Shown: one piece after another, positions 8,243 through 16,230 of the stretch
How the letters are laid out: every line of letters starts with the position of its first letter
How positions within the stretch are numbered: the first letter of the stretch is position 1
Origin: Couchioplanes caeruleus
GTDB taxonomy: Bacteria > Actinomycetota > Actinomycetes > Mycobacteriales > Micromonosporaceae
DNA: 64,000 nucleotides
Assembly (NCBI RefSeq): GCF_023499255.1
Contig: NZ_CP092183.1
Span: 937,501 to 1,001,500 of the forward strand
Direction of reading: 5' to 3'
Position numbers and translations under genes: made by a program
The notes under the pieces: model-generated
Seen by the model: only the letters and a program-made list of their open reading frames with translations
Told to the model about the DNA's origin: nothing
The model's database searches: none

Positions 8243-10570
8243 TCAGCGGCTCGGGTAGCCCGCGTTCCGGTAGTCCTCGGACTCCTGCCCGTCCCGGCTG
8301 AAGTCCCAGCCACCCGCCGCCTCACGCCCCGGCCGGCCGCCGATCGCGTACCCGCCGATTTCCTGCCCGCGACGCCAGCCGCGGAAGTAGCCGGTGGTGT
8401 GGGCTGCGATGCTGGCCGCGTCGCGGACGATGCGGAGGGGGCGTTCCTCGCGGAGCGGGGAGCCCGGTACGAGGTTGGCCTGCGGTACGCGCTTCGGCAG
8501 GCCGGCCGGCGTCTCGGCGGCGATCTCGGGCGCGGAGGCCTTCTCGGCCGCGCGCCAGCCCGTGTCCATCGGGCTGCTCCAGTCGAGGTCGGCCGGGGCG
8601 GCTGCCTCGTCGTGGCCGGTGAACCAGGCGGAGCGGGCGGCCGCGAAGATGAGGAGGTCGCCGTCGCCCTCGGCCGGAACCGGCGGGGTGGTGCTGCGGT
8701 CCAGGGCCGTGAGGGTGGGTGCGGCGCGGCGGGCCGTGGCGCGGCCGTTGCGGCCGCCCCGGTCGTCGACGAGGCGCAGGGGCGGCGGGTCGGTGCTCGC
8801 CGTGACGTTCGGTGGGGCGGTTTCCAGGCCGCCCAGGCCGGACTCCACGAGGCGCAGCGACGGCGGCTCCTTCGGCATGTCCTGCCACGGCGGCTTGACG
8901 CGGCCGTCCGAGGGCGGGCTGCTGACCGCGGCGGGTGGCGGGGTGGGCGCGTCGTCGGAGGAGTTCAGCAGGGGCCAGTTGGCCCGCGAGCCCGGCTCGG
9001 GCATCTCGGTGGAGCCGCGCTGAGCCGGCATGGGCAGCGAGAAGTCGGTGGCGCCACCCGGTGCGGCGGCGGACCCGTTGCGGGTGGAGGGCCGCGGCGG
9101 GATGACCGTGCGCTGGCGTTCGGCGCGGGCGCTGCTCATCGCCGCGTTCGTCAGCGTGGGGCGGAACGGCTGCCCCGCTTCCGCCGGCGGCACCGACGAG
9201 GGGCGCGAGGCCGGCGAGGTGGGACGGGGTGCCGACGAGCCGGGTCGGGCGCCCGGGGTGATCGGGGTCATGCCCGGCGGGGGCGGCGGCACCGACACCG
9301 GGCGGCTGGCCGGGCCTGCCGCCGGAGTGCGGGTGGGCAGGCTCGCGGCGGGGGCGGCCGGCGGCGGAGTGACCGGGCGCGGCGCCAACGGCGGCGGCAT
9401 GATCGGGTCGGGCGCGACCGGCGGCGTGGTGATCGGGCGCGGCGTGGCCGGACCGCCGCTCGCGGCGGCGGGCTCGGGACGGCCGCGGCGGCCGATGCGG
9501 GTGCCGGTGTCGCCGGGGCGGCCGAGCCGGGTGCCGGTGTCGCCCGGGCGGCCGAGCCGGGTGCCGGTGTCGCCGGGACGGGCGAGCCGCGTGCCGGTGT
9601 CGCCGGGACGTACGGAGGACAGGCTGGCGGCGGGCTCGGCGGCGCGGCGGGATCCGGCCTGGCGGCGGCCCGGTACCGGGTTTGCTGCCTGCTGGCTGAC
9701 CCGCGCGGCGAGCGTGCCGACGAGCGCCTCGCAGGCGGAGTCGCAGGACTTGACGGCGCCGATGGCGTGCCGGACGGTGTCGGCCGCCGCCGGGGCGAGG
9801 GACTTGTTGACGCCACCGCGGCGCGGGGACTCGTTGATCGCCACGACCAGCGCGGTGACGGCCGCGACGACCTGGTCCTCGGTGCCGGCGCCGGCGCGGG
9901 TCAGCTCGGCGGCGACCTCCTCGGCGACCTGCTGCGGGTCGGCGCCGCGGCCGGTCAGGCGGCCGGGCTCGGGCAGCGCGTCGAGGACGGCCAGCGCGAG
10001 CGGGTGCGCGGGGTCCGGGTACGCCCGCAGCGCGGCGGGATACAGCTCGCGCAGCACCTCACGCAGGGCGATGGCGGAGGCGTACCGGCCGTTCAGCATG
10101 GCGACGTGCGCGGCGAGTACGGGCTTGTAGCTCACGAGGTCGCGCGGGGTGGGAACCGTGACGGCGGCGATGGCACCGGCCTGCAGCGCCCGGGCGAGGC
10201 CCACGGCGCGGCGGGCGGCCGAGGGTGCCGCGATCTCCTCGGGGGACTCGTCGTCGGCGAAGCGCTCGGCGAAGTCGTCGGCCGAGTCGTCGTCGGCCAC
10301 CACGAGGGGACGCCCGGCGGCGGTCAGCAGCGAGGTGACCATGTGGTCGTCGCTGTCGGCGGCCACCGCGGCCTCGGCGAAGCCGCTGGTCCGTTCGACG
10401 AGCAGCATGCCGAGCTGGGCGTACCCGGCCGGGTCGTCGCTGATCTCGTGAACTCCGAGCAGCCGTCCTGCGTCGTCCACCACGGCGATGGTCAGGGCGG
10501 AGCCGGCCGAGGCCGAGCGCACCGTCTCATCAGCCGACGCCAGACCGCAGTACACGCGCACGAGCGCCAC
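8243..10570 (-). CDS. IS110-transposase-like N-domain fused to a conservon-type C-terminal module
   Basis: A 775-residue protein of three parts. Residues about 1-250 have the layout of an IS110-family DEDD transposase N-domain: AVVDDAGRLLGVHEISDD, GYAQLGMLL, AAGRPLVV and the helix LREVLRELYPAALRAYPDP. The catalytic pattern and the second IS110 domain are not evident, so this looks like a domesticated relative; that is inference. Residues about 260-600 are Pro/Arg-rich and include four copies of RPGDTGTRLG. The C-terminal 150 residues (SAWFTG, DTGWRAAEKA, AGLPKRVPQANLVPG, YFRGWRRGQ) match the end of CvnA. The start is GTG 10570, with GGAGGAGG just upstream. It sits 76 nt after the acidic protein gene, probably in one operon. 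Confidence 0.75.
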   Translation of the reverse strand: MALVRVYCGLASADETVRSASAGSALTIAVVDDAGRLLGVHEISDDPAGYAQLGMLLVERTSGFAEAAVAADSDDHMVTSLLTAAGRPLVVADDDSADDFAERFADDESPEEIAAPSAARRAVGLARALQAGAIAAVTVPTPRDLVSYKPVLAAHVAMLNGRYASAIALREVLRELYPAALRAYPDPAHPLALAVLDALPEPGRLTGRGADPQQVAEEVAAELTRAGAGTEDQVVAAVTALVVAINESPRRGGVNKSLAPAAADTVRHAIGAVKSCDSACEALVGTLAARVSQQAANPVPGRRQAGSRRAAEPAASLSSVRPGDTGTRLARPGDTGTRLGRPGDTGTRLGRPGDTGTRIGRRGRPEPAAASGGPATPRPITTPPVAPDPIMPPPLAPRPVTPPPAAPAASLPTRTPAAGPASRPVSVPPPPPGMTPITPGARPGSSAPRPTSPASRPSSVPPAEAGQPFRPTLTNAAMSSARAERQRTVIPPRPSTRNGSAAAPGGATDFSLPMPAQRGSTEMPEPGSRANWPLLNSSDDAPTPPPAAVSSPPSDGRVKPPWQDMPKEPPSLRLVESGLGGLETAPPNVTASTDPPPLRLVDDRGGRNGRATARRAAPTLTALDRSTTPPVPAEGDGDLLIFAAARSAWFTGHDEAAAPADLDWSSPMDTGWRAAEKASAPEIAAETPAGLPKRVPQANLVPGSPLREERPLRIVRDAASIAAHTTGYFRGWRRGQEIGGYAIGGRPGREAAGGWDFSRDGQESEDYRNAGYPSR
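9491..9610 (-). repeat. four tandem 30-bp repeats inside the 775-residue protein gene
   Basis: Four near-identical 30-bp units at 9491, 9521, 9551 and 9581 encode four copies of the decapeptide RPGDTGTRL(G/A). The unit length preserves the reading frame, so copy number can vary without breaking the gene. Confidence 0.9.
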
Positions 10571-10646
10571 GGCGTCGTCCTCCTCCCCGGGTGAGGGTTG
10601 TTCGCGACCTGTTTCCGGCCAAGGACTGATGGTCCCTGGTGAGGGG

Positions 10647-11555
10647 TCAGTCGCGCCAGTCCACAGCGGCAGAGATCTTGCCGATTACCGAACGCCATCC
10701 CAGGCTCGCCTGTTGTGCGCCGATTTTACGGAGCTTGCGGCGACCGAAGAAACCGCCCATTCCGCCACTTTCCGCGGACCGGAGGGACTCGTCCAGGTCA
10801 TCGAGTGGTGAGCCGGACGCCAGGGCCAGGATCACCGGCTTCAGGCGCAACGCGTGACCCAGGTCCCGGGCCACCTCACCCGCGGCGATGAGCAGGGGCA
10901 GGTCCCAGGTGTCGTGCCCGCCGCGCAGGTTCTCCACGACGAGGTCCAGCTCGTAGCGGTCCTCCGGCAGCGGGTCGACGTCGGACGACTGTACCCGCTG
11001 GGCCAGCGTCGGCCAGGTGTCCAGTTGTGCGAGATCGTTCGGCGCACCCGAATGAATGAAGGAGACCAGCGACTCGGGGCTCTTGAACGCGAGAAGTCTG
11101 CCCTTGTGGCTCAGGAAGACGGGCACCTCCTCGTCGTCCGTCCGGTCGGCCTTGGCCTCCGGCTCGTCGTCCTTGAAGTCCTCGGGGTCGGGCTCCTCGA
11201 CGACCTCGCCGTCCTCGTTGCGCAGGACGCCGTCGTCGGACCGGTGGGTCTTCGAGCCGGGGGCGTCCTCCGTGACCAGCGCGGCGAACTCCTCGTCGAC
11301 GATGACTTCCTCCTCCTCGGCGGCGCGCGCGGCGGCCGCGCGCTCCCGCGCCTCGAAGGGGTCGTCCTCGTCGGCCTCGACCTCGGTGAGGGTGAGCTCC
11401 GAGGCCTTCCGGTACGCCCGGAGCGTCAGCGCGACGCCGCCGGGAAGGGCGATCTCCACCGGCTCGATCCGGACCTCGTCCCAGAGCGCACGGCCCGAGG
11501 GGCCCTCTTTGACCGTCGAGGCCTCGGCGGCCTCTTCGGGAGACTGGCTGGCCAC
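10647..11555 (-). CDS. conserved acidic actinobacterial protein of unknown function
   Basis: A 302-residue soluble protein. The start is GTG 11555, because GGAGG lies 5 nt upstream; an upstream in-frame extension lacks such a signal. Residues about 1-60 contain VRIEPVEIALPGGVALTLRAY. The middle (about 75-155) is very acidic (EEEEVIVDEEF, EEPDPEDFKDDEPE) and probably disordered. The C-terminal half (PVFLSHKGRLLAFKSPESLVSFI onward, shown here by SHKGRLLAF and DTWDLPLLIAAGE) looks folded and ends with a basic FFGRRKLRK patch. I recognise it as an actinobacterial conserved family sometimes loosely labelled DNA primase, but see no primase motifs. It is probably co-transcribed with the downstream gene at 8243-10570. 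Confidence 0.7.
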   Translation of the reverse strand: MASQSPEEAAEASTVKEGPSGRALWDEVRIEPVEIALPGGVALTLRAYRKASELTLTEVEADEDDPFEARERAAAARAAEEEEVIVDEEFAALVTEDAPGSKTHRSDDGVLRNEDGEVVEEPDPEDFKDDEPEAKADRTDDEEVPVFLSHKGRLLAFKSPESLVSFIHSGAPNDLAQLDTWPTLAQRVQSSDVDPLPEDRYELDLVVENLRGGHDTWDLPLLIAAGEVARDLGHALRLKPVILALASGSPLDDLDESLRSAESGGMGGFFGRRKLRKIGAQQASLGWRSVIGKISAAVDWRD

Positions 11556-11652
11556 GCTGACCTCCGGATGGGTTCTCGCACGCTGTTCGGATGGGTGAGT
11601 CTGCGCACACACCTTAGTGGTCGCTCCTGGGAGGGACCCGACCGCGGTCCGC

Positions 11653-12609
11653 CTAGAAGCCCTTGGGGTGCCAGACGGTCTTGGTCTCCAGCAGCGCGGT
11701 CATCGGCCCCAGGCCCGGGTCGGCCGTGAAATCCGCGCCGTCCGCCGGGGGCCGGACCACACGCTTCAGGCTGCCGGCCGCGGACCGTTCGAGGTCGGCG
11801 GCGAGCGCCGGGTCGGTGACGCCGGTCAGGTCGAGGGCGTTGACGTCGTCGTGCGACGCCAGCCAGGGCGCGGTCTCGGCGGCGTGCCCGGTGAGGATGT
11901 TGACCACCCCGCCCGGCACGTCGGAGGTCGCCAGCACCTCGGCGAGGGTCACGGCGGCCTGCGGCGTGGCGGCGAGCACCACGACGGTGTTGCCGGTGAC
12001 GATGGCCGGGGCGATCACGCTCACCAGGCCCAAAAACGAGGCCGGCGCCACGACGCCCACGACGCCGGTGGGCTCCGGCGCGGAGATGTTGAAGTACGGG
12101 CCGGCGACGGGGTTCGCGCCGCCGTGCACCTGGGCGAGCTTGTCGGACCATCCGGCGTACCAGACCCAGCGGTCGACGGCCGCGTCCACCTCGGCGCCCG
12201 GCACGCCCAGCGCCACGAACTCCGCCCGGCGGGCCTCCAGCATCTCGGCGACCCGGTAGAGCACCTGTCCCCGGTTGTACGCGGTCGCGCCGGCCCACTT
12301 GGCCTGGGCCTTGCGGGCGGCGATCACGGCATCCCGGGCGTCCTTGCGCGAGGCGAGCGCCACGTTGTCGCCGTCCACCAGATACGTCCGTCCTGACTCG
12401 CTGCGCGGGAAGGCGCCGCCGATGTACAGCTTGTAGGTCTTGCGGACGGCGAGCCGCCCGGACGTGGCGCGGGTCGCGACGGCGGTGGCGGCCGGGACCG
12501 GGGTCGCGGTGACCGTCTTGGCCAGCGCCGCCTTGCGGACGGCGACGGCCTTGCCGGCGGACTTGTCGGACCCGCCCTTGCGGGGGCGGTCGGACGATGA
12601 CTCAGGCAA
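11653..12609 (-). CDS. degenerate, non-catalytic aldehyde dehydrogenase homologue
   Basis: About 318 residues. After an Ala/Lys/Thr-rich N-terminal tail (about 55 residues) it matches the NAD-binding half of aldehyde dehydrogenases: YKLYIGGAFPRSESGRTY, YNRGQVLYRVAEMLEAR, WVWYAGWSDKLAQV, EPTGVVGVVAP, GNTVVVLAA and GGVVNILTG. The sequence then diverges and stops without the catalytic Glu (LELGGK) or Cys regions, so it cannot be an active ALDH. Such partners are found beside a full ALDH in related actinobacteria, suggesting a regulatory or structural subunit. TTG 12609 overlaps the preceding stop region; GTG 12642 is an alternative start. Confidence 0.8.
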   Translation of the reverse strand: MPESSSDRPRKGGSDKSAGKAVAVRKAALAKTVTATPVPAATAVATRATSGRLAVRKTYKLYIGGAFPRSESGRTYLVDGDNVALASRKDARDAVIAARKAQAKWAGATAYNRGQVLYRVAEMLEARRAEFVALGVPGAEVDAAVDRWVWYAGWSDKLAQVHGGANPVAGPYFNISAPEPTGVVGVVAPASFLGLVSVIAPAIVTGNTVVVLAATPQAAVTLAEVLATSDVPGGVVNILTGHAAETAPWLASHDDVNALDLTGVTDPALAADLERSAAGSLKRVVRPPADGADFTADPGLGPMTALLETKTVWHPKGF

Positions 12610-14035
12610 GGTACGCCTCCAGGCCGTGGCGGCCGCCTTCACGGCCGTAACCGGACTCCTTGTAGCCGCCGAACGGCGACGTCGGATCGAACTTGTTGAA
12701 CGTGTTGGCCCACACCACGCCCGCGCGCAGCTTGTCGGCGACCGCGAGGATCTGCGAGCCCTTGTCGCTCCAGATGCCGGCGGAGAGGCCGTACGGGGTG
12801 TTGTTGGCCTTCTCGATCGCCTCGGCGGGGGTGCGGAACGTGAGCACCGACAGCACCGGGCCGAAGATCTCCTCGCGGGCGATCCGGTGCGCCTGGGTGA
12901 CCCCGGTGAAGATGGTCGGTGCGAACCAGAAGCCCTGCGACGGCAGCGTGCACGGCGGCGACCAGCGCTCGGCGCCCTCCTCGGCGCCGATGTCGGACAG
13001 CGTACGGATGCGCTCCAGCTGCTCCGCCGAGTTGATCGCGCCGACGTCGGTGTTCTTGTCCAGCGGGTCGCCGACGCGCAGCGTGGCCATCCGGCGCTTG
13101 AGCGAGTCGAGGAGCTCCTCGGCGATCGACTCCTGGACGAGCAGCCGGGAGCCGGCGCAGCACACGTGCCCCTGGTTGAAGAAGATGCCGTTGACGATGC
13201 CCTCGACGGCCTGGTCGATGGGGGCGTCGTCGAAGACGATGTTGGCCGCTTTGCCGCCCAGCTCGAGGGTCAGCCGCTTGCGGGTGCCGGCGACCGAGCG
13301 GGCGATCTGACGGCCCACCTCGGTGGAGCCCGTGAACGCGACCTTGTCGACGCCGGGATGCTCGACGAGCGTGCGCCCGGTGTCGCCGGCGCCGGTGACG
13401 ATGTTGACCACGCCCGGCGGCAGGTCGGCCTGCCGGCAGACGTCGGCGAAGAACAGCGCGGAGAGCGGGGTCGTCTCGGCCGGCTTGAGGACCACCGTGT
13501 TGCCGGTGGCCAGCGCGGGCGCGATCTTCCACGCGAGCATCAGCAGCGGGAAGTTCCACGGGATGACCTGCGCGGCGACGCCGAGCGGACGCGGGTCGTC
13601 GCCGAAGCCCGCGTACTTCAGCTTGTCGGCCCAGCCCGCGTAGTAGAAGAAGTGGGCGGCGACCAGCGGCAGGTCGACGTCGCGCGACTCGCGGATGGGC
13701 TTGCCGTTGTCGAGCGACTCGAGCACGGCCAGCTCGCGGGAGCGCTCCTGGATGATCCGCGCGATGCGGAAGAGGTACTTGGCGCGCTCGGCGCCGGGCA
13801 GCGCGGACCAGGGACCGAACGCGCGACGGGCGGCGGCGACGGCCCGGTCGATGTCCTCCGGCCCGGCGGTGGAGACCTCGGCGAGGACCTCCTCGGTGGC
13901 CGGGTTCACGGTCTTGAAGACGCCGCCCGAGGAGGCCGGCGGGACGAACTCGCCGTCGATGAAGAGGCCGTACGAGGGCGCGATGTCGACGACCGAGCGC
14001 GACTCAGGGGCGGGGGCGTACTCGAACATCGCCAT
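12602..14035 (-). CDS. aldehyde dehydrogenase (NAD(P)+-dependent)
   Basis: A 477-residue full-length ALDH, cytoplasmic, oxidising an aldehyde to the acid. The motifs VIPWNFPLLM, GNTVVLKPAE, FTGSTEVGRQIA, the catalytic-base segment LELGGKAANIV, the nucleophile segment GHVCCAGSR, and EEIFGPVLSVLTF are all intact. The ATG at 14035 overlaps the deoC stop by one base, so the two are translationally coupled. This placement suggests it removes the acetaldehyde produced by deoxyribose-phosphate aldolase; the true substrate cannot be read from sequence. Confidence 0.93.
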   Translation of the reverse strand: MAMFEYAPAPESRSVVDIAPSYGLFIDGEFVPPASSGGVFKTVNPATEEVLAEVSTAGPEDIDRAVAAARRAFGPWSALPGAERAKYLFRIARIIQERSRELAVLESLDNGKPIRESRDVDLPLVAAHFFYYAGWADKLKYAGFGDDPRPLGVAAQVIPWNFPLLMLAWKIAPALATGNTVVLKPAETTPLSALFFADVCRQADLPPGVVNIVTGAGDTGRTLVEHPGVDKVAFTGSTEVGRQIARSVAGTRKRLTLELGGKAANIVFDDAPIDQAVEGIVNGIFFNQGHVCCAGSRLLVQESIAEELLDSLKRRMATLRVGDPLDKNTDVGAINSAEQLERIRTLSDIGAEEGAERWSPPCTLPSQGFWFAPTIFTGVTQAHRIAREEIFGPVLSVLTFRTPAEAIEKANNTPYGLSAGIWSDKGSQILAVADKLRAGVVWANTFNKFDPTSPFGGYKESGYGREGGRHGLEAYLA

Positions 14036-14985
14036 CAGTCCAGGGTGAAGTAGTCGGGGCCGGCGTAGTGGCCGGTGGTCAGCTTGGTGCGCTGCATGAG
14101 CAGGTCGTTGAGCAGCGACGAGGCGCCGAAGCGGAACCAGTCCGGGTGCAGCCAGTCGTCGCCGACGGTCTCGTTGATGAGCACCAGGTACTTGATCGCG
14201 TCCTTGGTGGTGCGGATCCCACCGGCCGGCTTGACCCCGACCTGCCGCCCGGTGCGGGCCCGGAAGTCGCGGACCGCCTCGAGCATCACCAGCGTGACCG
14301 GCAGCGTGGCGGCCACGGGCACCTTGCCGGTGGACGTCTTGATGAAGTCGGCGCCGGCCAGCATCGCGAGCCAGGAGGCGCGGCGGACGTTGTCGTACGT
14401 CCCCAGCTCACCGGTCTCGAGGATCACCTTGAGGTGCGCGTCGCCGCACGCCTCCTTGACCGCGACGATCTCGTCGTACACGTGGTCGTAGCGCCCGGAG
14501 AGGAACGCGCCCCGGCTGATCACCATGTCGATCTCGTCGGCGCCGCCGGCGACGGCGTCGCGGGTGTCGGCGAGCTTGACGTCGAGCGGCGCCTGCCCGG
14601 ACGGGAACGCCGTGGCCACGCTGGCGAGGTGGACGCCGCTGCCGGCCAGCACCTCGGCAGCGACGGGGACCATCGCCGGGTAGACGCACACGGCGGCGAC
14701 CGGCGGGCAGGTCGGGTCGGCGGGGTCGGGGCGCAGCGCCTTGGCGGACAGCGCGCGGACCTTGCCGGGGGTGTCGGCGCCCTCGAGGGTGGTCAGGTCG
14801 ACCATCCGGATCGCCAGGTCGATCGCGGCCGCCTTGGCGGTGGTCTTCACCGACCGGGTGCCCAGCGCCGCGGCCCGGGCCTCGACCCCGACCTTGTCCA
14901 CCCCGGGCAGCCCGTGCAGGAAGGATCGGAGATCGAAGGCGGAACCGGACACCCCGGGCAGCCTCGACGTCGTCGTCGCAGTCAT
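14035..14985 (-). CDS. deoC: deoxyribose-phosphate aldolase
   Basis: A 316-residue class I aldolase cleaving 2-deoxy-D-ribose-5-phosphate to glyceraldehyde-3-phosphate and acetaldehyde. Seen are VAAVCVYPAMV, VATAFPSGQ, ADEIDMVISRG, KVILETGELG, the Schiff-base lysine segment DFIKTSTGK and the second active-site strand VGVKPAGGIRT. It is longer than the short bacterial DeoC and has an extended C-terminus, like the long (eukaryote-like) subgroup. ATG 14985 is preceded by TAGAAT and 7 nt, with no Shine-Dalgarno sequence. It is the first gene of a leftward operon and divergent from upp, 62 bp away. Confidence 0.94.
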   Translation of the reverse strand: MTATTTSRLPGVSGSAFDLRSFLHGLPGVDKVGVEARAAALGTRSVKTTAKAAAIDLAIRMVDLTTLEGADTPGKVRALSAKALRPDPADPTCPPVAAVCVYPAMVPVAAEVLAGSGVHLASVATAFPSGQAPLDVKLADTRDAVAGGADEIDMVISRGAFLSGRYDHVYDEIVAVKEACGDAHLKVILETGELGTYDNVRRASWLAMLAGADFIKTSTGKVPVAATLPVTLVMLEAVRDFRARTGRQVGVKPAGGIRTTKDAIKYLVLINETVGDDWLHPDWFRFGASSLLNDLLMQRTKLTTGHYAGPDYFTLD

Positions 14986-14992
14986 GAGAGGG

Positions 14993-14998
14993 ATTCTA
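14993..14998 (-). promoter_or_regulatory. -10 box TAGAAT of deoC (leaderless)
   Basis: On the minus strand TAGAAT is followed by 7 nt and then the deoC ATG, with no ribosome-binding site between. Transcription would start at or next to the start codon. Confidence 0.65.
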
Positions 14999-15034
14999 CG
15001 CGGCCCACCGACAGTTGATCTTGGGGAACACCGG

Positions 15035-15040
15035 TAGGTT
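15035..15040 (+). promoter_or_regulatory. -10 box TAGGTT of upp (leaderless)
   Basis: TAGGTT ends 7 nt before GTG 15048. A TTGATC at 15015-15020 could be a -35 with a short spacer. It lies in the 62-bp divergent region shared with deoC. Confidence 0.6.
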
Positions 15041-15047
15041 GAGCGGC

Positions 15048-15680
15048 GTGGACGTACTCGTCGTTGATCACCCGCTGGCCCAGTCCCGTCTCACCGCCAT
15101 GCGGCGGGCGGAGAGCGACTCCGGCACCTTCCGCGCCGCCCTGCACGAGCTGACGACCATGGTCGTGTACGAGGCCGCCCGCACCTTCGCCGTCGAGCAG
15201 TACCCGATCACCACCCCGGTGGCGGCGACCCAGGGCACCCGGCTGGCCAACCCGCCGCTGATCGTGCCGGTGCTGCGCGCGGGCCTGGGCATGGCCGACT
15301 CGGCTCTCGCCCTGCTGCCCGAGTCGTCGATGGGCTTCGTCGGGCTCGCCCGCGACGAGGACACGTACGAGCCGCGGGCGTACATGGAGTCGCTGCCGGG
15401 GGACCTGTCCGGGCTGCCGGTGCTGGTCCTGGACCCGATGGTCGCCACCGGCGGCTCGCTGCTGCACTGCTGCCGACTGCTGGTCGACCGTGGGTGCACC
15501 GACGTGACGATCTGCTGCGTGCTGGCGGCGCCCGAGGGCATCCAGCGGCTCGAGGAGTCCGGGCTTCCGCTGCGGCTGGTCACGGCCAGCATCGACCAGG
15601 GCCTGAACGAGAAGATGTACATCGTCCCGGGCCTGGGCGACGCCGGCGACCGCCAGTTCGGCGGCATGCCCCGCTTCTAG
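15048..15680 (+). CDS. upp: uracil phosphoribosyltransferase
   Basis: A 210-residue pyrimidine-salvage enzyme making UMP from uracil and PRPP. The family segments [31 protein letters not shown], the PRPP-binding loop [13 protein letters not shown], and the C-terminal [12 protein letters not shown] are all present. Length is standard. GTG 15048 follows a TAGGTT -10 box directly. The stop overlaps tail-to-tail with the Nudix gene on the other strand. Confidence 0.96.
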   Translation: MDVLVVDHPLAQSRLTAMRRAESDSGTFRAALHELTTMVVYEAARTFAVEQYPITTPVAATQGTRLANPPLIVPVLRAGLGMADSALALLPESSMGFVGLARDEDTYEPRAYMESLPGDLSGLPVLVLDPMVATGGSLLHCCRLLVDRGCTDVTICCVLAAPEGIQRLEESGLPLRLVTASIDQGLNEKMYIVPGLGDAGDRQFGGMPRF

Positions 15681-16159
15681 CTGTAGGACCAGCTCACGGC
15701 GCGGCCGCCGGCGAACGGCATGACGCCGTGGAACGGCTGCGGGTCCTCGGCGAAGACGAGCGGCAGGAAGTGGCGGTCCGACTCCCACATGGGTACGCGG
15801 CCCGCCAGCACGTCAGCCACCGGCACCCAGTGCAGGCTGCCCTCGTCGTTGCCCGGTAGCGGCGTGCCCGTCCACGCCGGGATCCGGAACAGGAACCCGA
15901 ACCAGTTCTCGCCGTTGCGGCCGAAGCCCGGCCAGGAGACGGTGCCCGCCAGCTCGACGGTGACGCAGTCCAGGCCGGCTTCCTCGCGGATCTCGCGGCG
16001 CATCCCCCCGACGACGTCCTCGTCGGGTTCGAGCTTGCCGCCGAGGCCGTTGTAGTAGCCGAAATGGATGTCGTCCGGCCGGGTGTCCCGCCGGATCATG
16101 AGGACCTGCCGGCCGTCGGGCGAGGTCACGTAGCCGAGTGTCGCGAGGGTTGCCTGCAC
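15677..16159 (-). CDS. Nudix hydrolase, MutT/8-oxo-dGTPase-like
   Basis: About 160 residues with a complete Nudix box: [20 protein letters not shown] followed by AGL (Gx5Ex7REUxEExGU). The context YYNGLGGK and [18 protein letters not shown] resembles 8-oxo-dGTP diphosphatases that clean the nucleotide pool. GTG 16159 is chosen because TAAGGT lies exactly 7 nt upstream and no Shine-Dalgarno sequence exists. Longer in-frame starts would place the promoter inside the gene. It is divergent from the large glycosyltransferase gene. Confidence 0.9.
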   Translation of the reverse strand: MQATLATLGYVTSPDGRQVLMIRRDTRPDDIHFGYYNGLGGKLEPDEDVVGGMRREIREEAGLDCVTVELAGTVSWPGFGRNGENWFGFLFRIPAWTGTPLPGNDEGSLHWVPVADVLAGRVPMWESDRHFLPLVFAEDPQPFHGVMPFAGGRAVSWSYS

Positions 16160-16166
16160 GGCGGAA

Positions 16167-16172
16167 ACCTTA
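16167..16172 (-). promoter_or_regulatory. -10 box TAAGGT of the Nudix gene (leaderless)
   Basis: On the minus strand TAAGGT ends 7 nt before GTG 16159. This promoter fixes the start of the Nudix protein. Confidence 0.6.
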
Positions 16173-16218
16173 GGTGTGGGAATCCGCGGATGCTCGGACC
16201 GGGCCCGGAAATGGTGCA

Positions 16219-16224
16219 TATCCT
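16219..16224 (+). promoter_or_regulatory. -10 box TATCCT of the GT2-GlyphosTransf gene (leaderless)
   Basis: TATCCT ends 6 nt before ATG 16231, with no ribosome-binding site. Promoter and start codon support each other. Confidence 0.6.
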
Positions 16225-16230
16225 GCCGAA

